From Aculops lycopersici (taxonomy: Eukaryota > Arthropoda > Arachnida > Trombidiformes > Eriophyidae), in NCBI GenBank assembly GCA_015350385.1, contig WNKI01000004.1, positions 1,586,859-1,650,858 on the forward strand: a stretch of DNA of 64,000 bases. The letters run 5' to 3'. Below the pieces are notes generated by a model, which saw only the letters and a program-made list of their open reading frames with translations, ran no database searches and had not been told where the DNA came from. The number at the start of each line of letters is the position of its first letter. The stretch's first letter is position 1. The translations under genes and the position numbers were made by a program. Below are positions 56,297-64,000 of the stretch, in pieces.

Positions 56297-59202
56297 TCAC
56301 GAGTAGAAGCCAGGATTGAAGTATAATCCCTTGGTCCATCCTAATAGTTTAACTTCAACAGCTTGAATGTGGCCTTGCGTTGATTTTCGCTTTCCAACGT
56401 CTCGCGAAACATCAATCAAAATTTGTAGGAACTCCTTCTTGTGAGCATGAGTCATCATGAAGTAGGCTAGCGCTACGCCGAGCCAAGAGCCGGCAAGCTC
56501 ATTCCTGACCGATACGAAACCTATCCGATAGATGGTAGTGATGGTTGGGTTATAATGAGGAGGTGGATTGTCGTTAGTTCGATTTTTCGTTTGTCCTCAA
56601 TTCTTTTCCCTGCTCGTTAGCATCGCACACACAGCTTTCCTCTCTACCTGATTTCTCCGTTTTATCCTCGCTTACTCAACTGTCTCACACACTCTCTTCT
56701 TACTTCTTTCCCCACTTGATATCTGTTGCTCTCTTCTACCTCAAAGGCTCAAAAACGTAAGGCCTTGGCACAACTTTGATATAGGTGCACAGATTCAGTT
56801 AGTTGGCGACTGAACCGAGGGTGCCTCTAACGGACCAAAGGCGAAGCGGAATGGGCCGGAGCGCAGTCGCATAGAACATTGGCACAACCGTGAGCGGAGC
56901 AGAGCTAACCGACTACAGTTGTAGTTTTTGATGAATGTTTTCGAAAGCGCGAAGAGGATAAATTATTATTGTTGTTGAACTTACCTGCTAAACAAGAAAA
57001 CACTAGCAACATATCCGTTCTAATGGCCACCTTGTTCGCTTTCGCCGAAATTGATGTGCGATCGGATTTCATCCAGCTATCGGGCACTTGATTCTCTTGC
57101 GACGAGGAAGTGGCTGGCACGGCTCCGGTGCTGAGATTCTCAAGTACATTTGAGACCGCAACTGCATCTAAAACATCTCCATCTCCACCATAATCTTTGG
57201 CCGCGCCTCGGCAAGCCTGAATCACAAACACCTTTGGCTTTCCAATCATGGTCTTGCAGTTGCGATTGTCGAAACACGAAATGATCTCGTCCTCCAGGTG
57301 AACCTCCATTCCGTCGGTTCCATAGATACCATGCTCGCTTCCATGCGATAGGATGATAACAAACAATGCATCATGCTCACATTTACACTTTGACGCCACC
57401 TCCTTAAACAAATCTTTCATTTGATCGGCAGTTCGGTTTCGTCGCATGATAACAGTGAAACCTAATTGGCTAAATATATCATCAAATCTCCTTGCATCCT
57501 CATCGCTTCCCTTCCTAGTGGGAAAAATCTCCGCTTCAAAGTCAATGTTGTTCACAATCAAACATGGTCCCCTAGGTCTAGCGGTCATCTTGTACTCCTC
57601 GGCAAAGTTTGTGTGAAACTTTGAGGCTGGCTTCACTCGCATCACATTTAATCCATCCCTAGCTATAGCCATGGTCACATTTGGATTTAGAATTCTATTT
57701 GGATCAAGACCCAACGAGTCACAGGATGAGTCTGAGGAGATCGAGGAAACGGACGAGGCGTAGGAGGGGTTACAGTAGTGTGGCGACGAGGCTCTACTCT
57801 GCGCATCCGATGACTGCGCATAGGGGTGCCAGCAAACCACTGACTCCTGTTGGCTTGTGTCCGCTTGTGATGATTGTGTGGGAACCTCGGACTCCGACAA
57901 CATTTGTTGCTCCTGCAGTTCCTCGCCTAGTGTGAGATTGTGAAAGGTTGTTAACTCTTGATGTGGCCGATGGATAGCAGGTGAGTTGTTTGGATTTTGA
58001 GATGTTGAGCCATCGATTATTTGTTGCAACTTATTTTGTGGCTTCAGTTTGAAGTTCAAGCGAGCAGCGCTAGGTGGCGTCTGTTGTTGATGTTCCACAT
58101 TTTCAATGTCAATATATGGCAGCCTATTGGCGCTAGCGACTGAACCACTGCTACCGCAGAAACTAGTTTGATTCAGTTGCTGTTGATGATGAATCATTGA
58201 ATTGATTGTACTTCCACTGCTACCGCCACTTGTTGTGCTCGAGCTAATCAAAGTTGCTTGATGTCGCTCTTTAAATGGTGAAAGTGCTGAATCGGTTGTT
58301 TGGAAGCTACTGCTACCTGTTGATCTTGATGAGGATGGACTTGGAGTTCCGCTGAACATGCCCAACGGAAACTTGTGGCGAAAATTTTCGGCCATCTTCT
58401 TGAATAATGACTCTTGGCTAGTTGGTGAAACTATCTTCAGTGCCTCGGTATTCTGAATGTCAACTAAATACTCGACAAAGATTTCGAATGCTTGCGGTGA
58501 GTTGGCTCTTCGCAAATGAGAAATCAATTGCTCGCACTTGCTTGCCTCCGAGAGACCAGAATCAGACTGGAGATGGAACGATGATATTGGTGTTAGAGGA
58601 ATGTTGTTAGTTTTGTTGTTGTTGCTGCTGATGATGAAGTTGTTGGTCAGAAAAAGTGATTTGCAATTGTCAAATGCCCGACGATAGCCAAACAATCCTC
58701 AAATGACGTTCCTACAACAGAGCAAATCACCAAAATCAACACCAGATCGTGAGACCGAAGGGCCACTTGTTGCCGATTTTGGATGCGTCTCTACTGGTGC
58801 CACTTGGCTACCAGCGTAGCGCAGGGTGCGTGGTTTCTGTTGTTTTATACGTTTATTTCTTGTAGATCTCGGTCGTCCCTTTGCTAGACTCAAATCATCT
58901 TTTTCCTCACAGGAAAAATAGCGGCAATCAGACAAAGAGACGAGACCAGAGGAACAAGTGTGAACTTGCCCACTTATCTGATTGTCATTTTCATTTGCGT
59001 TAACTCCTGGCTCTTGATGCTGATCAGATGCAGCGAGTAAACTTGACGGATGACCAACAATGAGACTTACCTTAATTTCGTCAATTTTATCCTTTGAAAT
59101 AACTCCTCTCTCAAACAAATACTTGGCCGCTTGCTCAAAATTCAATAGGTCAGCCAGGCGTCTCTTGGACGCTTCGAGAATATCCTTGTGTCTTTGCTCC
59201 AT
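56297..59202 (-). CDS. CARD-containing initiator caspase (Dronc/caspase-2 type)
   Basis: Three exons: 59202-59071, 58566-56985 and 56520-56297, joined by GTAAGT donors and CTCCAG/GGATAG acceptors in matching phases (0, then 1); 645 residues. Exon 1 (44 residues: DILEASKRRLADLLNFEQAA, FERGVISKDKIDEIK) and the start of exon 2 (CEQLISHLRRANSPQAFEIF) together make a CARD. A low-complexity linker of about 270 residues follows, rich in S, Q and N. The large subunit has CLIVNNIDFEAEIFPTRKGS, the catalytic His in IILSHGSEHGIYG and catalytic Cys496 in FVIQACRG. Exon 3 encodes the small subunit (VSVRNELAGSWLGVALAYFM to LYFNPGFYS), keeping the substrate-binding Arg. CARD caspases are activated on an Apaf-1-type platform and start apoptosis. 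The QACRG box is like caspase-2/9, unlike the PFCRG of Drosophila Dronc. Confidence 0.93.
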
Positions 59203-60124
59203 CCTTTTGCTTTCGAGACTCCTCCAAACGGTAGGCGAGGCTCAAGATCCAGATTCTGGTTTGTCGTGGTTTGAAGATCCAAAACCAATCAACTAGCTCT
59301 ACGTCTCTAACAAGTGGAAATATTTCCTCTCTTCCTTTTGAAGCTTCTTTTTAGTTTTTGCAACACTAATTTGTCTCTCACGCGATGATATCAAATTGGG
59401 ATTTGTTGGTAATGATAATTTCCTCTGTGTCACTAACATTATTATTTCGCTTTAACTCGCCCAACTAAACTAACTGCTGACTGGACTGACTTGCCGGCTA
59501 GAATGACCACAAAAATCTTATTTTAAACTGCAAACAATAAAGCTCGTTTTACTGGACGAAAAGGTAGAGAGGGATAACCTGCAGATTCGTTCAACTTTTC
59601 ACCACGAGAAAGTTCGCCCACTATACTGTACAAAAACACGAACTCCACCACCAACGCTACAGCCGACAAGGGAGAACTTTAAGCGCGCTAGCCAGTGTGG
59701 CGCTACTCTCGACACAAGAGCAAGGTAATTCGAATGGTGAAATGTATGCGTGCGTGCGTCTGCTAGCCTGCCCGCTCGCTGATGGGCCAGCCGATGCGGT
59801 TGCACGAGAAATGCCATTTGAGTAGGCTAAAATGGACAACAGCATGCAAAACTGGTTTTAGTGCAACAAGTGGAACGCTCAAAAAAGGTGAACCCGAAAT
59901 GGGGACCATCAAGGGGGTTGCACGTAAGCGAGGTAGTCTGAGAGATTACGCTTAGATTAATGGTGCAACTCAAGTGGTCAGCTCAAGGTTACGACATCGA
60001 GATCTTGACTGGCCAAAAAAAGATGGGCCAAAAAAGTCTATGGAGCTCGCGAACAAGCAGACTTGAGTTATAATTAATTTTTCTTCATTTATTATTATTT
60101 CTTCTCTCTTCTTCAATTCAATTC
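59203..60124. other. Intergenic region upstream of the caspase gene
   Basis: It contains the caspase 5' UTR and promoter region and the 3' UTR of RPS15A. It includes one GCAACAAGTGG motif at about 59863. No gene-like frame. Confidence 0.5.
60088..60093 (-). terminator. Poly(A) signal AATAAA for RPS15A
   Basis: TTTATT on plus, about 32 bases beyond the RPS15A stop codon. Confidence 0.6.
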
Positions 60125-60689
60125 CTAGAAGAAGAAGCCCAATATCTTGCCTCCTAGATGCTTTCTCCTTGCCTCTTCGTGGTCCATGATTCCGCCTGAT
60201 GTGGTCATGACAATAAATCCAAATTGACGCGAGGGTAGGAGGTTTCGGCAATAGCTTTCTAGGTCCTTAATTTTAACGTCGTATCTTGGACTAATAACTC
60301 CACATTTGTTTAATCTTCCATTCAAGTTAACTACAATCTTTCCTGATCTATGATCATCGACAATCTCAAATTCGCCAATGTAACCTGTTTATGTAAATTG
60401 GGATTGGAGTTGGAGTTATAAAGAGAATCTGGTTAATATGATTGTTTACATTGATCGTGAATCATGAATGAAATTCGATCAACTCAACCATGTCGTGGAT
60501 GGCATCTCATAGAGTCATTTAGCTCGATCTGAGCCTGTCTTCTTTTTTTCACTTACCATGCTTCATCATGACGGTCAGGAATTTGACGATAACTTTTGAT
60601 GATGGCCTTAGTAGAACTTGACGCTTTCCTCTTTTCTCGGCATTGTTAATGCTCTTCAAGGCATCAGCCAAAACATTCATTCGCACCAT
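60125..60689 (-). CDS. RPS15A: 40S ribosomal protein S15a (uS8)
   Basis: Two exons: 60689-60557 and 60384-60125, with donor CATG|GTAAGT and acceptor ACAG|GTTAC, phase 1. The 172-base intron lies exactly after the codon part for Gly45. The product is 130 residues, the universal length of this protein. Exon 1 reads MVRMNVLADALKSINNAEKR and ends VKFLTVMMKHG; exon 2 begins YIGEFEIVDDHRSGKIVVNL and ends GGKILGFFF, the invariant C-terminus. It is a structural protein of the small ribosomal subunit near the platform. Confidence 0.97.
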
Positions 60690-61135
60690 GGTTGCTTGTG
60701 ATGTTGATTAATTTAGTATTAGAATAAATGTAAAGTTAGGTCTTAGCTCTAATATCTGTCACCTCTTTCTTATGAGGTGGCTGCCAACAAAGATTGAATA
60801 GTTGTGATTGGTAATAGATATTACAAGTGCACGAATAAGTTTATCTCATCCAGGTGATTTGTAGTAAATCTGTGTAAATATCAGATTGTTTATTGATGGT
60901 TGATATATATATTTTTATAAATATAATGATTGGATACACAATAGGACATGTGACTTGACCGGCAACATTGGGTAAAAAATTTGCTGTAATGAAACACACG
61001 GCGCGCACACATTGGCGATCACGTTAGTTTGGGACGCACACATGCCCATTCGCTTGCAAACACACACATTGCTATGAGAATTTGTGTGGAGAAATCCAAA
61101 TTTTTGTAGCCTTCCACAGCGTTGCTTTCCGGTAA
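60690..61135. other. Intergenic region between RPS15A and COPS6
   Basis: RPS15A promoter and COPS6 3' end, 446 bases. AT-rich, with TATATATA near 60904. A minus-strand AATAAA (TTTATT) lies near 60890, about 245 bases past the COPS6 stop. Nothing else seen. Confidence 0.45.
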
Positions 61136-62023
61136 TCATCTACGCGCATGCGTAACATTGAAACCGCGTAGTTTTGAAATGTGATGGGGTCCGGCAATGT
61201 GAACTCTTTCCATAGTTCCCTTAATCAAAACTCCAAGATATGTATTTAGTGCAACATCATTACATTGAACATTGTAAGCCTTTTTATATAGATCCGAATT
61301 CATCAATGGGAATCTATGAATCAATTTGGTGATGTCGGCGAGAGTTTTTTCGTGATACGGTAGCGCGCCTGACTGGACGTCTTTGACAAATTTTGAGATA
61401 ACTTTAATCCTGTCTTTGAGTTGCTTGATTGCGCTATACTGTAGCCTCAGGTTGTCAATTGCAGCCGAGGGTGTTATGGAATCTGGGTCGATCATCTTGG
61501 CATTATGCTCTAGGCCAATGATTTCAATTTCATCTGTGACAACAGACCAAGGGACTTCGTCCAATTTCATCATTGGATCGTTGTCATTTTGAGCCTGGAA
61601 TACTTGCACCGGTAGGGATCCGCTTATTTTTGGATCATTCTCTCGCTTGTATGGGTCCATCTTGATATATATAGCTTGTGGAATAAACTCACTAATTTGT
61701 CGGTGCATTGCAACATCAACAAAAGAATCATCACCCTCAGAATTTGTGGTGGCATACCAACCAATGAGATCTAATTCGAGGTTAACTTGCTTCAGTAGCT
61801 CGTACTTCTTATCGTAGTATTCCTTATCAAATAAATATTGCCCAGTGTATGCCAGCTCGAATGAGTCAACAACTTCAACATTATGTTCGATTCTTTTTCC
61901 TAGTAAAGCGCCAATAACAATCTCGTTCCTTTGCTTGATTGCGTGAGTCCGGGTGTGATGCTCCGAGATGCTCATTATAACTGAAGGGTGAATTTGTACC
62001 ATGTTGGCAACAGTGACAGGCAT
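61136..62023 (-). CDS. COPS6: COP9 signalosome subunit 6
   Basis: A single frame of 295 residues (327 in human). An MPN domain starts at VQIHPSVIMSISEHHTRTHA and continues through IVIGALLGKRIEHNVEVVDS, FELAYTG, KEYYDKKYELLKQVNLELDL and IGWYATT. The JAMM zinc motif (HxHP...S..D) is absent, as expected for the catalytically dead CSN6. The C-terminal half has subunit-6 features: QYSAIKQLKDRIKVISKFVK and VQCNDVALNTYLGVLIKG. CSN6 pairs with CSN5, and the complex removes NEDD8 from cullins. Translation factor eIF3f and the proteasome lid subunit RPN8 share the fold but match these blocks less well. Its start codon lies 547 bases from that of the divergent FHA gene. Confidence 0.92.
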   Translation of the reverse strand: MPVTVANMVQIHPSVIMSISEHHTRTHAIKQRNEIVIGALLGKRIEHNVEVVDSFELAYTGQYLFDKEYYDKKYELLKQVNLELDLIGWYATTNSEGDDSFVDVAMHRQISEFIPQAIYIKMDPYKRENDPKISGSLPVQVFQAQNDNDPMMKLDEVPWSVVTDEIEIIGLEHNAKMIDPDSITPSAAIDNLRLQYSAIKQLKDRIKVISKFVKDVQSGALPYHEKTLADITKLIHRFPLMNSDLYKKAYNVQCNDVALNTYLGVLIKGTMERVHIAGPHHISKLRGFNVTHARR

Positions 62024-62570
62024 AGTTGACTGCTATGCCAGTTGTGAAGATGTATAAAAATATTAACATATAGTATATATAGGTAGATGATTAATGGGAG
62101 TTATATAAGCATCTGACTGAGAGTCGAAATCAAGATAGCGGATTGTTGACACGCGGCAGCGCAAACGAAAACAAACGCGCGTTTCAAATAAAATGGAAGA
62201 TTTTCAGCGCAAAGGGAGAGAGAGAGAAAAGAGAAGGATTCGCAGCAGCCAGCCGGTTGGCGAGCGGGCGCCAGGCAGGCCATTGTGTGGAGCGCGCGCC
62301 TGTGGGCAAAAGGCTGTGGCGATGGCTATTGGACAGCAAGCAGGAGCCGAACGGCAGCGGCTGACTGGCTGCCGCGTTACATTCTCGCATGGAAATCTTG
62401 CACCGCACACACACACTTTGAACGGATACCAGAGCTCCAGAAAACTCGGACCAACTTTCAGTCGGAGTTTGAAGTTTACACACAATAAATAGTATTATCT
62501 TATCACATGAAGGTAAAAATAATCAATATTAACTTACTTCTATAAAAATTAAATAGGATTTCAATACAAT
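62024..62570. promoter_or_regulatory. Divergent intergenic region, COPS6 / FHA-domain gene
   Basis: 547 bases between outward-facing start codons. The stretch after 62140 is GC-rich and purine-biased (GAGAGA near 62217). No E-box of the CAACAGGT class. Long overlapping frames here look like composition artefacts. Confidence 0.45.
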
Positions 62571-63677
62571 ATGTCCACCGACGTTGTCAGTCTCGTTGGA
62601 GTCGGAATCAAAGCCTCTATGAGGCTACAGAATGGCGTCAAAACGAAGCTTGGACGCGGCGAAAAAGAATTGAATTGCCCTGACAAGAAGGTCTCACGCG
62701 AACATGCTTTTATTGAGGTTGACAAAGAGGGAAAGATTTGGCTTACAGCTGCTCACATAAATCCTTGCTTCCAATATCTTCCTGATGGGGAACAAAAACC
62801 CATTCATAAGGGCGAGAGGGTTTGCTTGAAGGAGGGTGACAAGTTCAGTTTGTTACCTAAACAATACGTTTATAAGATAGTACTCAATGATGTAAAATCC
62901 CACGAGGAGCCCGCTTCCAATAATAACAATGACAATGGAAACAGTAACAACAAGAACAAAAATATCGTTGAGGATGATGAAGATGAGGAGGATGAAGACG
63001 ATGATGAAGATGATGCAAGAGTTCAAACAACCTCAAAATCCAAGAGAGCTACCAAATCTGGTGGCTCCAAGTCAGGCGCAGGCAGTTCCAAGAAATCCAA
63101 GAGTAAAGATGATGATGATGATGAAGAGGATGACAGCTATCACGGATCCGAATCGGACGAGTCCGAGGAGGAACTCGATGATGAGGAGGACGACGAAGAT
63201 GAGCCCAGTGAGCCGAGCGACAGTGAGGACGAGGACGACGAGGACTATGGGTCAAAGAGGAAGAAGAAGACGTCACCCAAAAAGACTTCACTTGCAAAGA
63301 GGAGCTCAGGCGCCAGGCCTGCGAGAAAGGCTGTCAAACAGCCAGTTAAAGTTGATTTCATCAACGACGACGAGGATGAAGATGAAAACTTTGAGGAGGA
63401 CGAGGAGGATGACGATGACGACGAATTTCAACCCTCTGATGATAGTGATTGGGATGCCGAGCGTCGTGGAAAGAAGGCTAAGAAGAGCAAGAGAAAGGCC
63501 TCAAGCGACGATGATGATTCGGATGAAGACTGGGGCAAGAAGAAGAAGACAAAGAAGTCGAGTGGCGGCCCCAGTAGCAAGAAACCAAGGCCGGCCTCAT
63601 CGCGCCGTCAACCCTCGCGTGGAACTTCGTCTAGAAAATACCAGGAATCAGATGAGGATGACGATGACGACTATTGA
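62571..63677 (+). CDS. FHA-domain protein with long acidic tail (APLF/PNKP-type FHA)
   Basis: A single frame of 368 residues. Residues 1-107 form a divergent FHA domain of the PNKP/aprataxin/APLF subgroup: phosphate-binding Arg29 in TKLGRGEKELNCP and Ser42-Arg43 in KVSREHAFIEV. These FHA domains bind CK2-phosphorylated XRCC1/XRCC4 and bring end-processing proteins to DNA breaks. The remaining 260 residues alternate Asp/Glu runs with Lys/Arg-rich patches (KSKRATKSGG, KKKTSPKKTS) and end in DEDDDDDY. APLF too has an acidic histone-binding tail, but its PBZ zinc fingers are absent here, as are the kinase, phosphatase or HIT domains of PNKP and aprataxin. A histone- or DNA-binding accessory of break repair is inferred. 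The poly(A) signal is at 63724-63729. Confidence 0.85.
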   Translation: MSTDVVSLVGVGIKASMRLQNGVKTKLGRGEKELNCPDKKVSREHAFIEVDKEGKIWLTAAHINPCFQYLPDGEQKPIHKGERVCLKEGDKFSLLPKQYVYKIVLNDVKSHEEPASNNNNDNGNSNNKNKNIVEDDEDEEDEDDDEDDARVQTTSKSKRATKSGGSKSGAGSSKKSKSKDDDDDEEDDSYHGSESDESEEELDDEEDDEDEPSEPSDSEDEDDEDYGSKRKKKTSPKKTSLAKRSSGARPARKAVKQPVKVDFINDDEDEDENFEEDEEDDDDDEFQPSDDSDWDAERRGKKAKKSKRKASSDDDDSDEDWGKKKKTKKSSGGPSSKKPRPASSRRQPSRGTSSRKYQESDEDDDDDY

Positions 63678-64000
63678 TCAGCATGATTATAATGATACCC
63701 TCGAGGTGAATCGAACGGGATTTAATAAACCCAGGAGCTTGCTATGAAAAAACCTTTTAGAGTATCTATAGAAACCAATACAACCACCATACCAAAGCGG
63801 CCGGCCACAGTAAAGCTAAACAGGATCGTGTGTTGTGAGTGCCACTCATACAATAATAACGCACCAAGTTTTGCTTTGTTTACCTCATGACCGCCACGTT
63901 TAATAAACGTTTCATCTCATTCTCACTTCATATCATTATCATTTAGCCCGTATACATATATTTATGATTCCAATTGATTTTGTATATGATCCATCTAACT
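63678..64000. other. 3' UTR and flank of the FHA-domain gene
   Basis: AATAAA at 63724-63729 and a second near 63901. No further gene seen before the window ends. Confidence 0.5.
63724..63729 (+). terminator. Poly(A) signal AATAAA for the FHA-domain gene
   Basis: AATAAA, 47 bases after the stop codon. Confidence 0.6.

Noticed and set aside
62929..63747. 272-codon plus-strand frame rich in Met, Arg and Thr
   Set aside because: It is the out-of-frame shadow of the FHA-domain gene; its GAT/GAG repeats read as Met/Arg in that frame.

Overview
The window is nuclear DNA from an animal, most likely an ecdysozoan and probably an arthropod; mite-like is a guess. Three points support this. A membrane protein mixes Ig, FN3 and DB cysteine modules, a combination known from nematodes and arthropods. 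The caspase is a CARD initiator of the Dronc/caspase-2 type. There is also a Tc1-family transposon remnant. Genes are unusually intron-poor: PNPT1 (745 aa), TMEM135, ACTR6, a SKICH 5-phosphatase, UROS and COPS6 are each one uninterrupted reading frame. The few introns seen (in the Ig/FN3/DB gene, the caspase and RPS15A) use ordinary GT-AG sites.

Layout. From 1 to about 31.6 kb there is gene-sparse DNA, rich in microsatellites, around two large minus-strand genes. The first is a 1,870-residue low-complexity protein with one hydrophobic segment (983-6595). The second is a three-exon, 1,847-residue type I membrane protein with the order Ig-DB-FN3-DB-FN3-DB-FN3-FN3-Ig-Ig-DB-FN3-TM (16269-24113). 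From 31.6 to 38.6 kb lies a tight housekeeping block: 5-phosphatase(-), ADI1(+), a short TBCB(-), ACTR6(+), TMEM135(-), arranged as convergent and divergent pairs. From 38.6 to 49.2 kb the DNA is again gene-sparse, with one predicted low-complexity protein (41609-42361) and an assembly gap (45003-45045) inside AG and TACG repeats. From 49.2 to 64 kb is a second housekeeping block: an extended SDR reductase(+), PNPT1(-), UROS(+), SmD2(-), a dead Tc1 remnant, a CARD caspase(-, three exons), RPS15A(-, two exons), COPS6(-) and an acidic FHA-domain protein(+).

The housekeeping genes cover methionine salvage, phosphoinositide turnover, tubulin folding, SWR1-type chromatin remodelling, mitochondrial RNA turnover, haem synthesis, splicing, translation, the COP9 signalosome and probably DNA-break repair. 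They share no pathway; their grouping looks like dense packing with shared promoters and very short 3' UTRs.

The main observations for a second look are: (1) about 45 copies of CAACAGGT (often GCAACAGGTG), a Snail/Scratch-type E-box, spread through the gene-sparse thirds and nearly absent from the housekeeping blocks; (2) a tubulin cofactor B without its CAP-Gly domain, whose poly(A) signal overlaps the stop codon; (3) a SKICH domain split by a long low-complexity insert; (4) the caspase small-subunit exon, recovered from splice sites; (5) two perfect 15-bp hairpins with 9-nt loops. I found no CRISPR array, operon or viral sequence, and no convincing tRNA or rRNA gene.
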